This document shows, piece by piece, positions 9,158 through 17,725 of a DNA stretch of 64,000 bases (positions within the stretch are counted from its first letter, which is position 1; each line of letters begins with the position of its first letter). The DNA is taken from NCBI RefSeq assembly GCF_007989605.1, contig NZ_BJUL01000005.1:62001-126000 (forward strand). The letters run 5' to 3'. The notes under the pieces were generated by a model that saw nothing but the letters and a program-made list of their open reading frames with translations, was not told where the DNA came from and searched no databases. The stretch comes from Vreelandella venusta (GTDB lineage Bacteria > Pseudomonadota > Gammaproteobacteria > Pseudomonadales > Halomonadaceae). Made by a program: the position numbers and the translations under genes.

Positions 9158-10074
9158 GCTTGACCCCCTGTAGCTGGCGCGGAGGAATGCTTGCTATGCG
9201 GATCCCGTAAGTTGAGGTGCACACGAGTTTCTGCGGGTGTCATCACTCGGCCACCCAGGTTGTCGATTAGCGTGGCGGCATGCTCTACCAGTTGGCCGTT
9301 AGTGGCCAGGATGCCTTTTTTGAGAAAGAGATTGTCTTCCAGGCCGACGCGGGCATGGCCACCTAGTAGTACCGCCTGAGCTACCATGGGCATCTGGTGG
9401 CGACCGATGCCGAAGGCTGCCCAATGGGCATTTTCTGGCAGCTTATTACGCATCGCTAGCATACTTTCTGTGTCGGCTTCAGCGCCCCAGGGAATGCCTA
9501 AGCAAAGCTGATAAAGAGGATCACCGTCAATCAGACCTTCCTGCTGTAGCTGGCGTGCGAACCAAACGTGGCCCAGGTCGAAACATTCAAGCTCTGGCTT
9601 GACGCCAGCCGCTTGCACCAGGCGGGCGTGTTCGCGTAGCCAGTCGGCAGGGTTCACATAGACCATATCGCCGAAGTTCAGGCTGCCGCAGTCTAGGGTG
9701 CAGAGTTCGGGTAAAAGCTCACCGACTGGTTCGTGGCGTTGGGCGGGCGTCTGAATATCCGTGCCGGGGCCGCCGCGAGTGGGGTCCTGGGCGTCAGGAA
9801 TCCAATCACCGCCGCCGCCAGCGGTAATGTTCATGACAATATCCACGTTCGCTTCGCGTACGCGTTCCATTACTTCGCGGAAATGATCGATAGAGTGGCT
9901 GATGCCGCCGGTTTCAGGGTCACGAACGTGGATATGCGCAACGCTGGCACCGGCTTTTGCGGCGGTAATGCAGTCGTTAGCGATTTGTTTAGGTGTGATA
10001 GGCACATGTGGATTTTTGCCGGTGGTATCGCCTGCGCCGGTAACAGCGCAAGTTAAAATAACGTTGCGGTTCAT
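9154..10074 (-). CDS. cdhC: BKACE-family 3-dehydrocarnitine:acetyl-CoA cleavage enzyme (CdhC)
   Basis: Member of the beta-keto acid cleavage enzyme family (formerly DUF849), 306 residues. It uses acetyl-CoA to cleave 3-dehydrocarnitine into betainyl-CoA and acetoacetate. The TIM-barrel zinc site is visible as HIHVRD (about residues 47-52), with the downstream GLEDN motif and the SLNFGDMVYVN segment. First gene of the operon, with AAGGAG upstream of the ATG; the promoter is shared with the divergent amidase. The specificity for dehydrocarnitine is taken from the adjacent carnitine dehydrogenase and thioesterase, since BKACE members act on many beta-keto acids. Confidence 0.9.
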   Translation of the reverse strand: MNRNVILTCAVTGAGDTTGKNPHVPITPKQIANDCITAAKAGASVAHIHVRDPETGGISHSIDHFREVMERVREANVDIVMNITAGGGGDWIPDAQDPTRGGPGTDIQTPAQRHEPVGELLPELCTLDCGSLNFGDMVYVNPADWLREHARLVQAAGVKPELECFDLGHVWFARQLQQEGLIDGDPLYQLCLGIPWGAEADTESMLAMRNKLPENAHWAAFGIGRHQMPMVAQAVLLGGHARVGLEDNLFLKKGILATNGQLVEHAATLIDNLGGRVMTPAETRVHLNLRDPHSKHSSAPATGGQA

Positions 10075-10199
10075 TGGCCGCTCCTTGAGAGTAGTTCTAA
10101 GTAATGTGCTTCAGTATGGCTAAATAGCGAGATAGAAATTGACACTAAGCGACGTTGGGTGTGCATAAGGCGTCGTTATTGATAGGTGGAGTTAATGCG

Positions 10200-11669
10200 A
10201 TGCATTTTGAGGATTACCAAACGTTTGACGCCACTGGCCTTGCTGAGCTAATTCGCCGCCGAGAGGTAAGCCAGGTTGAGGTGTTCGATGCGGCAGTGGC
10301 TGCGATTGAAACGCTTAACCCATCTCTTCATGCTGTGGTTCGAACACGCTTTGAAAAAGCGCGGCACGAGTGTAAGCACGTGTTGGAAAGCTCGGTATTT
10401 GCTGGAGTACCCACGCTAAGTAAAGACTTATTGATGGCGCTAGCAGGCGAGCCACTGGCGTTCGGAAGTGCATCTTTATCAGCGTGGTGCCCTAAGCAAG
10501 ATTCGCTGCTTATTCAGCGTGCGCGGGCGGCTGGGTTAGTGGTGATGGGGCAAACGGCCACGCCGGAATTAGGGCTAATGGGGATTACAGAACCTAAGGC
10601 GTTTCCCCACCCGCAAAACCCATGTCGAGAGGGCTATTCCCCAGGCGGTTCAAGCGGTGGTGCCGCAGCGGCAGTCGCTAGCGGGATGGTGCCCATTGCG
10701 TTGGCAGGCGATGGTGGTGGCTCTATCCGCATTCCCGCCAGTTATTGTGGTTTGTTCGGATTTAAACCTTCTCGCGGGCGGGTGCCGTTAGCGCCTGCCC
10801 ACGGCGAAGTTTGGCAGGGCGCAGTGGTCGAGCATGCCATCACCCGTAGCGTACGCGATAGTGCCGCGTTGCTAGAACAGATTAACGGCATGGCTCCTTC
10901 TGGCCCTTACCCAGTACCGCGGGAAACGGGCTATGTGGATGCCTTATCGGCCTCCTCTAAGCCGCTACGCATCGCCGTATCGCTGGGTAATTTTTTGAGT
11001 TATGGACTGGATACCCAATTAAGTACCGATGTGAAAATAGCGGTTGAGAAGGCCGCCAAGGCACTGGCCGACATGGGGCATGAGGTGGAGTGGTGTGAAC
11101 CACCGGTTGATGGTGACGCCTTGGCTGATAGTTACCTGACGCTCTACCTTGGCCATTTAGCCGCTGACCTTCAGTGGGTAAGCCAGCAAACCGGTGTGCC
11201 GGTGCATCGGTTAGCCATTGAGCCGTCTACCCGCGCTGTTGGCAGACTGGGCGCTAAGCTGTCGGCGAAAGATTACGAGCTAGCCAAGCGCTATTGGCAC
11301 GAGGCTGCCGAGCAGATGAGCCAGTTTCACCAGCGTTATGATGCCCTGGTGTTGCCGGTAGCCGCGGATACCGCTCCCAAAATAGGCGAGCTGTATCCTT
11401 CGGCGGCTCGCGAGCGATTAATGTCTCTGTTAGCGGTTCCAGGCGCTTCAGCGCTGGCACTAAAAGCGGGGGTGTTAAAGCACCTGGCGGTAGATGCGCT
11501 CAGCCGCACCCCGTTCACGCAACTGGCGAATCTTACTGGCCAGCCTGCTATGTCGGTACCTTTCCATGTGGCGGCCAATGGGTTGCCCGTTGGGGTGCAA
11601 GTGATGGGGCGCCTGGGTGAGGATAAGCAACTATTACAGCTGGCGGCGGATATGGAGCGCAGTGCGTAG
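10200..11669 (+). CDS. Amidase-signature hydrolase, divergent from the carnitine operon
   Basis: A 489-residue amidase-signature enzyme with a complete Ser-cisSer-Lys triad: K75 (PTLSKDL), S151 ([10 protein letters not shown]) and S175 ([12 protein letters not shown]). The K-S and S-S spacings of 76 and 24 match the family. It hydrolyses an amide, substrate unknown. A carnitinamide-like or other quaternary-ammonium amide would fit the location, but this is speculation. The ATG at 10200 has GGTGGAG 8 nt upstream and is preferred over 10155. The last codons (MERSA-stop) lie inside a segment nearly identical to the end of hutC, so the natural C-terminus may have been replaced by recombination. 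Confidence 0.82.
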   Translation: MHFEDYQTFDATGLAELIRRREVSQVEVFDAAVAAIETLNPSLHAVVRTRFEKARHECKHVLESSVFAGVPTLSKDLLMALAGEPLAFGSASLSAWCPKQDSLLIQRARAAGLVVMGQTATPELGLMGITEPKAFPHPQNPCREGYSPGGSSGGAAAAVASGMVPIALAGDGGGSIRIPASYCGLFGFKPSRGRVPLAPAHGEVWQGAVVEHAITRSVRDSAALLEQINGMAPSGPYPVPRETGYVDALSASSKPLRIAVSLGNFLSYGLDTQLSTDVKIAVEKAAKALADMGHEVEWCEPPVDGDALADSYLTLYLGHLAADLQWVSQQTGVPVHRLAIEPSTRAVGRLGAKLSAKDYELAKRYWHEAAEQMSQFHQRYDALVLPVAADTAPKIGELYPSAARERLMSLLAVPGASALALKAGVLKHLAVDALSRTPFTQLANLTGQPAMSVPFHVAANGLPVGVQVMGRLGEDKQLLQLAADMERSA

Positions 11670-11699
11670 CGGTCGCCTAGCGGGCATAGCTGATGAGCT
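11654..11699 (-). pseudogene. Relic of a HutC-like (GntR/UTRA) gene 3' end
   Basis: These 46 bases align with 2095-2150 inside hutC: 42 of 45 compared positions match, with about 10 bases missing in the middle. Read on the minus strand they give ELISYAR and, after the deletion, GDRYALRS. HutC here has ISYAR...GDRYKLRS, so the relic (YAL rather than YKL) is probably a diverged paralogue and not a direct copy. It overlaps the last codons of the amidase and abuts the stop of the amphi-Trp gene, marking an old junction between the carnitine and GAK regions. Confidence 0.6.
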
Positions 11700-11980
11700 C
11701 ACCGTTTTCCGGCGCTGGTTTTGATTTTTGGTGGTGTATCGGAAATTTTTTTCTCTTTGGTACGCCATTTAATCTTCACTTCCACTTCCTGTTTATCGCC
11801 TTCATCGCTTGCCCGCAGGGAAACTTGCAATAGCTGTTGAGGTGAAAGCACTAGGTCATCGCCACTTTCCTGAAAGGCTAATTCGCCTTCTTTGATGGCA
11901 TTTGCCAGAGCGACCAAAAGCGCTTGGGTTGACTGACGATCCAGTAGTGAGTCGTGGCTGAACTTAGTTTTTGACTTCAT
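11699..11980 (-). CDS. Amphi-Trp domain small protein of the GAK system
   Basis: A 93-residue soluble protein with no membrane segment. The pattern of alternating polar and hydrophobic residues, ending in a conserved tryptophan (VEVKIKWRTKE, about residues 70-80), matches the short amphi-Trp domain family that accompanies GAK loci. The C-terminal tail is Lys-rich. It is the last gene of the minus-strand operon, starting directly at the end of the metallophosphoesterase gene (no gap). No enzymatic motif is visible; a structural or binding role is possible but unsupported. The stop codon lies next to the HutC-like relic. Confidence 0.7.
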   Translation of the reverse strand: MKSKTKFSHDSLLDRQSTQALLVALANAIKEGELAFQESGDDLVLSPQQLLQVSLRASDEGDKQEVEVKIKWRTKEKKISDTPPKIKTSAGKR

Positions 11981-13336
11981 TTAGTTCGCTCCCGCCAGTT
12001 TGCCTTTGTGGTTGGGTTTGAACACTTTTGCCTGAGGGTAATCGCAGCTAAGGCCGATAACACCACGTTTTTTATCAATGAGTGTCACACCGACGCCCTG
12101 GCCATCTAGCCCTTCATTTTTTCTGGAGTGAGCATCCAGTGTGATATCGGCTTCGATATGGATGAGGCCGTTTTTAAGCGTTACGCGTTGCCCAAAGTGC
12201 TGGTTGATATGGCCGTGAACGAGTACTTGAATACCCGCTCGGCGAGCAACGCTGGCACCGTACGGAGTAAGGGGGAGGTCGACTTTGCGATATTTCGTTC
12301 TGAAGGTATTGGCGAGTGAGCCATAATAAAAGCTGAATAAATTTTGGCTCAACAGGTTTTTTTTGAAGGCTTGGTTGGCATGTTTTACGCCATGATTAGC
12401 GAGTAGTTCGGCCATCTTATCGTCAAGACCAGCATGCAGGAACAGAAATGAGCCTCGCTTCTTTACGAGCTGCATCCGGCGAAAAAACCAGCCAAACTCG
12501 CCTGATTGTTTTAGGAACAGTGAGCGGCATTTCATGGCAGCTGCGTAGACTTGCTGGAGTGATAGATCGGCTTTTGCGCAATGTGCCTCGAAACTCTGGG
12601 CTTTACTCTCCATCTTGCTAATTTCACGATCAATGCCTTCAGGGGTAAGAAAACCTGCGGCATAGAAAGGGAAGTTCTCGAACCATGCCTCGCTTGGGAA
12701 CAGGGCTTTACGGCATGCAGCCTCAGAAGGTATCTCTCTGTCCCATTGAGTATCGGCTAAGTACTGGTCGAAGACTTCTTTGAACAGTGGAACCACTTTC
12801 TTGCCCATGCGAACAAAGAGATGCTGGCTTCCGGCATCTGTCTCGCGTTTCAGGGATAGTAGCCCCATGAGCAAGCGTAAATCATGGTTGCCGGCAAGCA
12901 GGGTGATGCTCGCGTTGAGGCGGTATAAGTGAGCTAAACTGCGTAGCATCGTCAGGTTGCTCGGCCCTTTGTCCAGGCAGTCTCCACCCACCACAATTTC
13001 CGCTTTTGTACCGAACTTAGTCAGCTCGTATTCACACGGGTGCGGTCCATCCCGCTCAATCACTCCTGCGGCAATTAATGAGGCTTCAAAAGCCTCGGCA
13101 TCGGCGTGAGGGTCGGAGATAAATACGACAGGCTGCTTGGGCCAGGCAAAGCAACTTTTTCGTGAGCGCTTTAGAAAGGTGCTCAATGCATCATCATGGT
13201 TGACCGAGCTTTGATCATTAGGCCAGGGGACCCAATCTGTCGGAAGGCGCGCCAAGATAGCATCATGATACGGTTGCTTGCTTATCTTTGGCATAAAGTC
13301 CAACGCGGTTATCGTCGCCATCTTATTAGTTGCCAC
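11981..13336 (-). CDS. Metallophosphoesterase in the GAK operon
   Basis: A 451-residue calcineurin-like phosphoesterase with the full set of metal-ligand blocks in order: FISDPHAD (about residue 92), VGGDCLDKGP (about 135), LAGNHDLRL (about 165), FLHAGLDDK (about 320) and LVHGHINQH (about 390). Such enzymes hydrolyse phosphomonoesters or phosphodiesters. The long insert between the GNHD block and the C-terminal His blocks (residues 170-315) is larger than in simple Ser/Thr phosphatases and may define the substrate. It sits 3 bp after the histidine phosphatase and directly before the amphi-Trp gene, so it is certainly co-transcribed with the GAK genes; its role in the pathway is unknown. Confidence 0.82.
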   Translation of the reverse strand: MATNKMATITALDFMPKISKQPYHDAILARLPTDWVPWPNDQSSVNHDDALSTFLKRSRKSCFAWPKQPVVFISDPHADAEAFEASLIAAGVIERDGPHPCEYELTKFGTKAEIVVGGDCLDKGPSNLTMLRSLAHLYRLNASITLLAGNHDLRLLMGLLSLKRETDAGSQHLFVRMGKKVVPLFKEVFDQYLADTQWDREIPSEAACRKALFPSEAWFENFPFYAAGFLTPEGIDREISKMESKAQSFEAHCAKADLSLQQVYAAAMKCRSLFLKQSGEFGWFFRRMQLVKKRGSFLFLHAGLDDKMAELLANHGVKHANQAFKKNLLSQNLFSFYYGSLANTFRTKYRKVDLPLTPYGASVARRAGIQVLVHGHINQHFGQRVTLKNGLIHIEADITLDAHSRKNEGLDGQGVGVTLIDKKRGVIGLSCDYPQAKVFKPNHKGKLAGAN

Positions 13337-13339
13337 CTT

Positions 13340-14032
13340 TTAATCGATTGGGTCTGCCAAGTGCCGGTGCTTCCAGTTTCCGTACAATCGGTTCCAGCCT
13401 TCCGCCTGTTGCTCAAAAACGACAGGGTGCCCGTAAAACATACTTAACCGCTTAATATCGCTGAAGTGTATGACATTTAAATGATAGCTAGCGTGACGTA
13501 TGGATGCGCCATGGCCAACAACCAGCTGTAGTCGGTTATCCGTTGCGCATCGTAATGGTGTCTTTAAAAGTGCCGTTAAGTGCGCGGCGACTCGTTCGCC
13601 TGCCTCGATCAGGGACTCAGCACCCTCGAAAGGCAGCTTGAAGTAGCTGGCTGATTTCCAGCCTTCTGGTAAGGGCGTTAGGCGAGGATCCTGGGCAACA
13701 ATCCTTTCTATTTCCTTAACACTGAGGTTGGCCAGCGCTCCAACACTGCGTTCACAAAGGGCTGAGAAGCAGCGTGAATATGGGGGATCTGTAAAGAGTG
13801 TTGCTAGCTCTTCGCGGTAGATCTCAGCTGTTTGCCAGGCTCTTAACAGTGTCGAGGAGTGTATTTCGCTATTCAGTTGGTAGCCTGACGTAGATAGCCA
13901 CTCGCCGAATTGCCGAGCTTGCTGTCTAACCTCTGCTGCCCCTTTATCGGTCAGCGGATAAGGCTGTAGGGCGCTAGGTGTGTCCGCCCGTTGTGCGTAC
14001 TCACCATGCCTGATTAGAGCCAGTGCCACCAT
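13340..14032 (-). CDS. Histidine phosphatase superfamily protein in the GAK operon
   Basis: A 230-residue protein of the phosphoglycerate-mutase/SixA-like superfamily. LIRHGEYAQ (residues 6-14) contains the phospho-accepting His in the RHG motif, SSTLLRAWQTAEI follows the typical second Arg block, and VVGHGASIRH (about 173-182) contains the second catalytic His. It can therefore remove phosphate from a small molecule or protein. Its start overlaps the HprK-related kinase stop by one base. The joint presence of a kinase, a phosphatase and a second phosphatase suggests a reversible phosphorylation step in the GAK pathway; this is inference. Confidence 0.83.
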   Translation of the reverse strand: MVALALIRHGEYAQRADTPSALQPYPLTDKGAAEVRQQARQFGEWLSTSGYQLNSEIHSSTLLRAWQTAEIYREELATLFTDPPYSRCFSALCERSVGALANLSVKEIERIVAQDPRLTPLPEGWKSASYFKLPFEGAESLIEAGERVAAHLTALLKTPLRCATDNRLQLVVGHGASIRHASYHLNVIHFSDIKRLSMFYGHPVVFEQQAEGWNRLYGNWKHRHLADPID

Positions 14033-15132
14033 CAGAGAATGCCTTTGGCTTGCAGCAGTTCAATGGCACGCTCAAAGTCTATGCTGCCGGTAAGGCGCAG
14101 TACCTGAACGCCCCGTAAGTTATCGGCATAGATCTCGGCAGATTGAGTCTGTTCGGGCGGGAAACGGCCATCCGCCTGCTGAAAAAATGCCCCAGGGCTT
14201 TTGCGTAAACCCTCAAGTGCCTCTGGCGTTTTATCGCTATCCACACTGCTCAAACGTGTGGGTTCCATTGAGCTTAAGGACCAGTCAAGTAGTACCAGGT
14301 TACTTAGCTTTCCGGAAATAGCAGTTTTGTTCTCGCCGTAGGCGTTGGGGATCAACACATCATATTTTTGCTCAAGATCCCACAGCTGACTTTTCGGCAT
14401 GCGATCCAGCTTAGCGCACTCCTCGCTGGTAAGCAGCGCAACCAAGCGTTCAGAGTTAAGCAGCGTGCCCGGGTTAACGCGCGGGTGTTTGGCGACACCG
14501 ATAACGTTAACTTGACCTTTTTGTGGCTTAAACAAAATCCGATCGTTAGAGAGAAAGCGCGCTTTTTCACTCTCCAGGGCTTTCAGCATTAACGTCGATT
14601 TACCGCCACCTGAACTTGCGGCAATGGCGGTGGTACTGCCCTTAATGTCAAAGGCTGATGCGTGGCCCAATAAGTAGCCGTCACGCTGATGATAATTAAG
14701 AAACTGGTTGTTTATAAAATTGACTACTTGAGATCGATGTTGGGTTAAGTCGCCAGTCGCAACCGGGTCGGTTAACGACTGGAATAGCACCATTCCCGTA
14801 CGTACTTTATGTATCCAGCGTCCTTTTGGTGTATCCACATAGGCTTCTTTTAGGCCAAGAGAACTGCTTTTGTTGCGCTTAACGGGCATCCAATCGATCC
14901 CGCTGGTATCAAACTGCCTATCGATCAGGAATATCCGTTGTTCAGCGTGAGGAGGGGATGTATGGGGGGAGGTACTTGCCGTCAAGCTGGCGTAGTACTG
15001 CTTAAGATAGTCCAGAATAGCTGGGTTATCAGCCAGCACATGCAGTGTCAGCCCGTGGAACACCAACGGCAGCTCGTAGAGACAAGCAGCCTTAGCCAGC
15101 ATTATTTGCTTCTCATCAAACAGATGGGTCAT
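14032..15132 (-). CDS. GAK system HprK-related kinase B
   Basis: A 366-residue protein whose second half resembles HPr kinase/phosphorylase: P-loop AASSGGGKST (residues 171-180), the following FLSNDRILF block (193-201) and a downstream glycine-rich region. The first 150 residues are family-specific. HprK proper phosphorylates HPr on serine; members of this branch occur with ATP-grasp and CofD-like proteins and have no known target. The gene overlaps the ATP-grasp gene by 4 bp and the phosphatase by 1 bp. The assignment to the GAK-type HprK_rel_B group is from recognised neighbours and motif; the biochemical role is unknown. Confidence 0.82.
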   Translation of the reverse strand: MTHLFDEKQIMLAKAACLYELPLVFHGLTLHVLADNPAILDYLKQYYASLTASTSPHTSPPHAEQRIFLIDRQFDTSGIDWMPVKRNKSSSLGLKEAYVDTPKGRWIHKVRTGMVLFQSLTDPVATGDLTQHRSQVVNFINNQFLNYHQRDGYLLGHASAFDIKGSTTAIAASSGGGKSTLMLKALESEKARFLSNDRILFKPQKGQVNVIGVAKHPRVNPGTLLNSERLVALLTSEECAKLDRMPKSQLWDLEQKYDVLIPNAYGENKTAISGKLSNLVLLDWSLSSMEPTRLSSVDSDKTPEALEGLRKSPGAFFQQADGRFPPEQTQSAEIYADNLRGVQVLRLTGSIDFERAIELLQAKGIL

Positions 15133-16031
15133 TCGGCGGCCTCTGTTTCAAGTTGGCTAAGGACATAATCACATAACTTTTCGCTGGCATCGATGCCACA
15201 GCCTTTTAATGCGCCGCTAAATCCGCCAAAGGCCGAAACCTCAAATACCACAGGGCCCTCATCGGTCAATGCAATATCGACGGTGGTAAAGCTTAGTGTG
15301 AAGCATGACTGGGCTTTTTGGCCAAGCTCAATCAGCTCCTGGCTTGGCTCGTAGGCTTGATACTTTCCACCGCTGTGTATCGTTGTGTTCCATGCATCGC
15401 CACTGGCAACACGGGCATAAGTGCATAAATACTGGCCGCCCAGAAAGACCATGCCTAAATCCTGGCCGCCTAAGTTTACGAATTTCTGTAGATAAAAAAG
15501 TCCATGTTTAGACTTAAACTTATTCAACTTTTGTGTGTTGGTCGCGACGCCGTCGGACGCTTTTAACACCACCATGCCTCGGGCTTTGGTCGAGTAGAGT
15601 GGTTTTAGGATTGCTGTACCGAACGCCTTGATGGCCTTTAATGCAGCCTCAGTACTTTCTGTAACACGTGTTGATGGCAGAGCAATGCCACCTGCGGCCA
15701 ATGCGGCAGTGCCCTCAAGACGATTAATCAAACGCATTACCTCGCTTGGGCTACTGAAGCAGCGCACACCATCCGCTTCAAGGCTGTTAAGCATCCGTAA
15801 ACGATCGTCTGCAGCAGGGGAGTACGTTTCGCTTATTTTTTTGATGATCACCCCATCAAGCTCGTTGAGAACAATGTCTCGATAGCGCAGCTTGCCTGTC
15901 TCTAGCTCTAGCACTACTTCAGACATATCGACGATGCAGCGGAAGCCGGTGTGCTTTTCCAAGTGATTTGCAAGAACTTCGGTTGACCACTTGCCAGGTA
16001 TCCCGATAACTGCAATCCGCTTTTTAGTCAT
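15129..16031 (-). CDS. GAK system ATP-grasp enzyme
   Basis: A 300-residue ATP-grasp ligase related to RimK. NRLEGTAALAAGGIALPSTRV (about 105-125) leads into the ATP-grasp fold; AILKPLYSTKARGMVVL (about 140-156) carries the ATP-binding lysine and flexible loop; VVFEVSAFGGF near residue 267 occupies the metal-binding Glu region, where RimK-like enzymes usually show E-x-N. ATP-grasp enzymes join a carboxylate to an amine or thiol through an acyl phosphate, so it may add an amino acid to the pathway product. It overlaps the upstream gene by 8 bp and the kinase gene by 4 bp. Confidence 0.82.
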   Translation of the reverse strand: MTKKRIAVIGIPGKWSTEVLANHLEKHTGFRCIVDMSEVVLELETGKLRYRDIVLNELDGVIIKKISETYSPAADDRLRMLNSLEADGVRCFSSPSEVMRLINRLEGTAALAAGGIALPSTRVTESTEAALKAIKAFGTAILKPLYSTKARGMVVLKASDGVATNTQKLNKFKSKHGLFYLQKFVNLGGQDLGMVFLGGQYLCTYARVASGDAWNTTIHSGGKYQAYEPSQELIELGQKAQSCFTLSFTTVDIALTDEGPVVFEVSAFGGFSGALKGCGIDASEKLCDYVLSQLETEAAE

Positions 16032-17655
16032 TAAAAATGTCCTCTAGGGGAAACCTGTAGTTCTCAAGTTCTGTAGGGTTCAGAAGTGTGATTGCTTCTA
16101 GCAGGTAGCTCGCTCTTAGCGCGAGTCGGTTGGCAAAGCTTTTGTCATATATAAAGCGCGTGGATGTCGCAAAGGAGCGCCCTAACGCAATGGCTAGACG
16201 CGCATCAAAGCTTGTATCGTGATTGTCTTTGGCAAATCGGCACGCAAATTGATATAGCTGTCGAATCAATGCCATTAACTCGGCCCGTGGAGAAACATCC
16301 ATAATGGGCAGCCGGTAAATGGATGCCATGAGTACTGATAAGTCCTGAACATAGTCAGAGTACGAGGCTCGGTGCAGATCGATAAAATAGATACGGTCTT
16401 TGAATTCGTCATAAATAATGTTGTCGACGTTGAAGTCACCGTGGATCAGAACTGAGAACGGTGCCCGGATGTGCTGCTCAAGGTTTTCAACGTGATCAAT
16501 TAATTGGTCAAAGCTTGGCCGAGAAAGTCCACAAATTAGCTGGCCCGTACTAAGCAGGTTGGGGTGAGTGTGGCGGGTTGCTGGCATCCGTTTACGCAAC
16601 TGCTGCATATACTCGGGCTGAGCAGACTCGTTGGTACGTGACGTCTTCCAGATTTTTCTCAACGTCCGCTGGAGTGTGCGGATAAGTTGCTTGGCTGATT
16701 TCCACTGGCCGTTTAACAGCAGTGATTCAAGCGTACGGCCGGGGAGGTGTTCGATCACCATCGAACCCAGCTCATCTCCCTGCTCGACATGATGCGAGAG
16801 CACCGTGGGCGCCACCTTGGGGTAGATTCGCTTCCATTGATCTACTCCATAAAGCTCTTCAATTACTTTCTGGCTTTCCCCCTCTTTGTAGACTGCCATC
16901 ATTTCGCCAGAGGAGGCGTGCTCTGCTTTAAGGGTGGCGATGGTGCTGCCACTGCGGGTAAGCGCCAGCCGCTCAACGGTAAAATCGTCGCTCTGGGCGG
17001 TCATCACGTGAGCGGCGTTTTGCAGCTGCTTGTAATTTTGTAAACGTACGGCGGGGCCAAAGTTGGCGGAGAGTAGGGCGTCGGCAAGCTCCGAAAGTAG
17101 GCGAATCATGCGATGAAGTTGAAAATCCACCACGGCGTTGTTACGCATGCTTGAAGTGCCAGGCTCGAAAGCAGCGGTTAAACGGGCGGTTATTTTGGGA
17201 ATTCGGTGACCTACTTTCAGGCCTTGCCGAGTGTTTGCATCATCGACATTAATCATCACCAGCTTCAATGATTTACCTATCGATCGAATTAGCTTGGCGT
17301 ACTCTTTACGTGACTTGTCTGGGAGCTGTTTCAGAGCATTAATCGCGGTAAATTCCAGACAGGCCTGCCCCAGTTGGTCAAGCAATCTTGCCAAGCGCTC
17401 AAGCGACTTGGATTGTTGAAAACCTGCACCGTCGACTTTACGTCGATGCACATCAATCGCGACGGCAAGTTCAACTTTCTCCAGTAGCGTGCTCCGGTAA
17501 CCCTGGCGATTAATTAAACGTCGTGCAGTAGAGCCACTTGGCTGAGTCACATAAACTTCAACTAACTCGAAGTGATTTTCGACTTCGAATCGTAGAAAAT
17601 AAAAATGCTCTAGAATTGATGCGTTGATAGACGGCCTCACCGTGAAAAGTGTCAA
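16024..17655 (-). CDS. PhoU-like / aminoglycoside-phosphotransferase-like fusion, first gene of the GAK operon
   Basis: A 543-residue protein in two parts. Residues ~1-220 are helical and weakly PhoU-like. Residues ~225-500 form an APH/choline-kinase-type domain: a P-loop-like start near AVYKEGESQKV, Brenner's motif HGDFNVDN (405-412) with catalytic Asp, and FIDLHR (424-429) with the metal-binding Asp. Such domains phosphorylate a hydroxyl of a small molecule. The reading frame opens right after a stop, so the start is TTG 17655 or GTG 17640; neither has a good ribosome binding site, and a TATAGT box ends about 11 nt before the TTG. It diverges from the CofD-like gene and overlaps the ATP-grasp gene. 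Confidence 0.75.
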   Translation of the reverse strand: MTLFTVRPSINASILEHFYFLRFEVENHFELVEVYVTQPSGSTARRLINRQGYRSTLLEKVELAVAIDVHRRKVDGAGFQQSKSLERLARLLDQLGQACLEFTAINALKQLPDKSRKEYAKLIRSIGKSLKLVMINVDDANTRQGLKVGHRIPKITARLTAAFEPGTSSMRNNAVVDFQLHRMIRLLSELADALLSANFGPAVRLQNYKQLQNAAHVMTAQSDDFTVERLALTRSGSTIATLKAEHASSGEMMAVYKEGESQKVIEELYGVDQWKRIYPKVAPTVLSHHVEQGDELGSMVIEHLPGRTLESLLLNGQWKSAKQLIRTLQRTLRKIWKTSRTNESAQPEYMQQLRKRMPATRHTHPNLLSTGQLICGLSRPSFDQLIDHVENLEQHIRAPFSVLIHGDFNVDNIIYDEFKDRIYFIDLHRASYSDYVQDLSVLMASIYRLPIMDVSPRAELMALIRQLYQFACRFAKDNHDTSFDARLAIALGRSFATSTRFIYDKSFANRLALRASYLLEAITLLNPTELENYRFPLEDIFND

Positions 17656-17725
17656 TCAAGGGGGATCACTATAAGTAACTGTGCCATTTTTGATGTTACG
17701 TTTTAGTTACAATTCAAAGGGTTGT

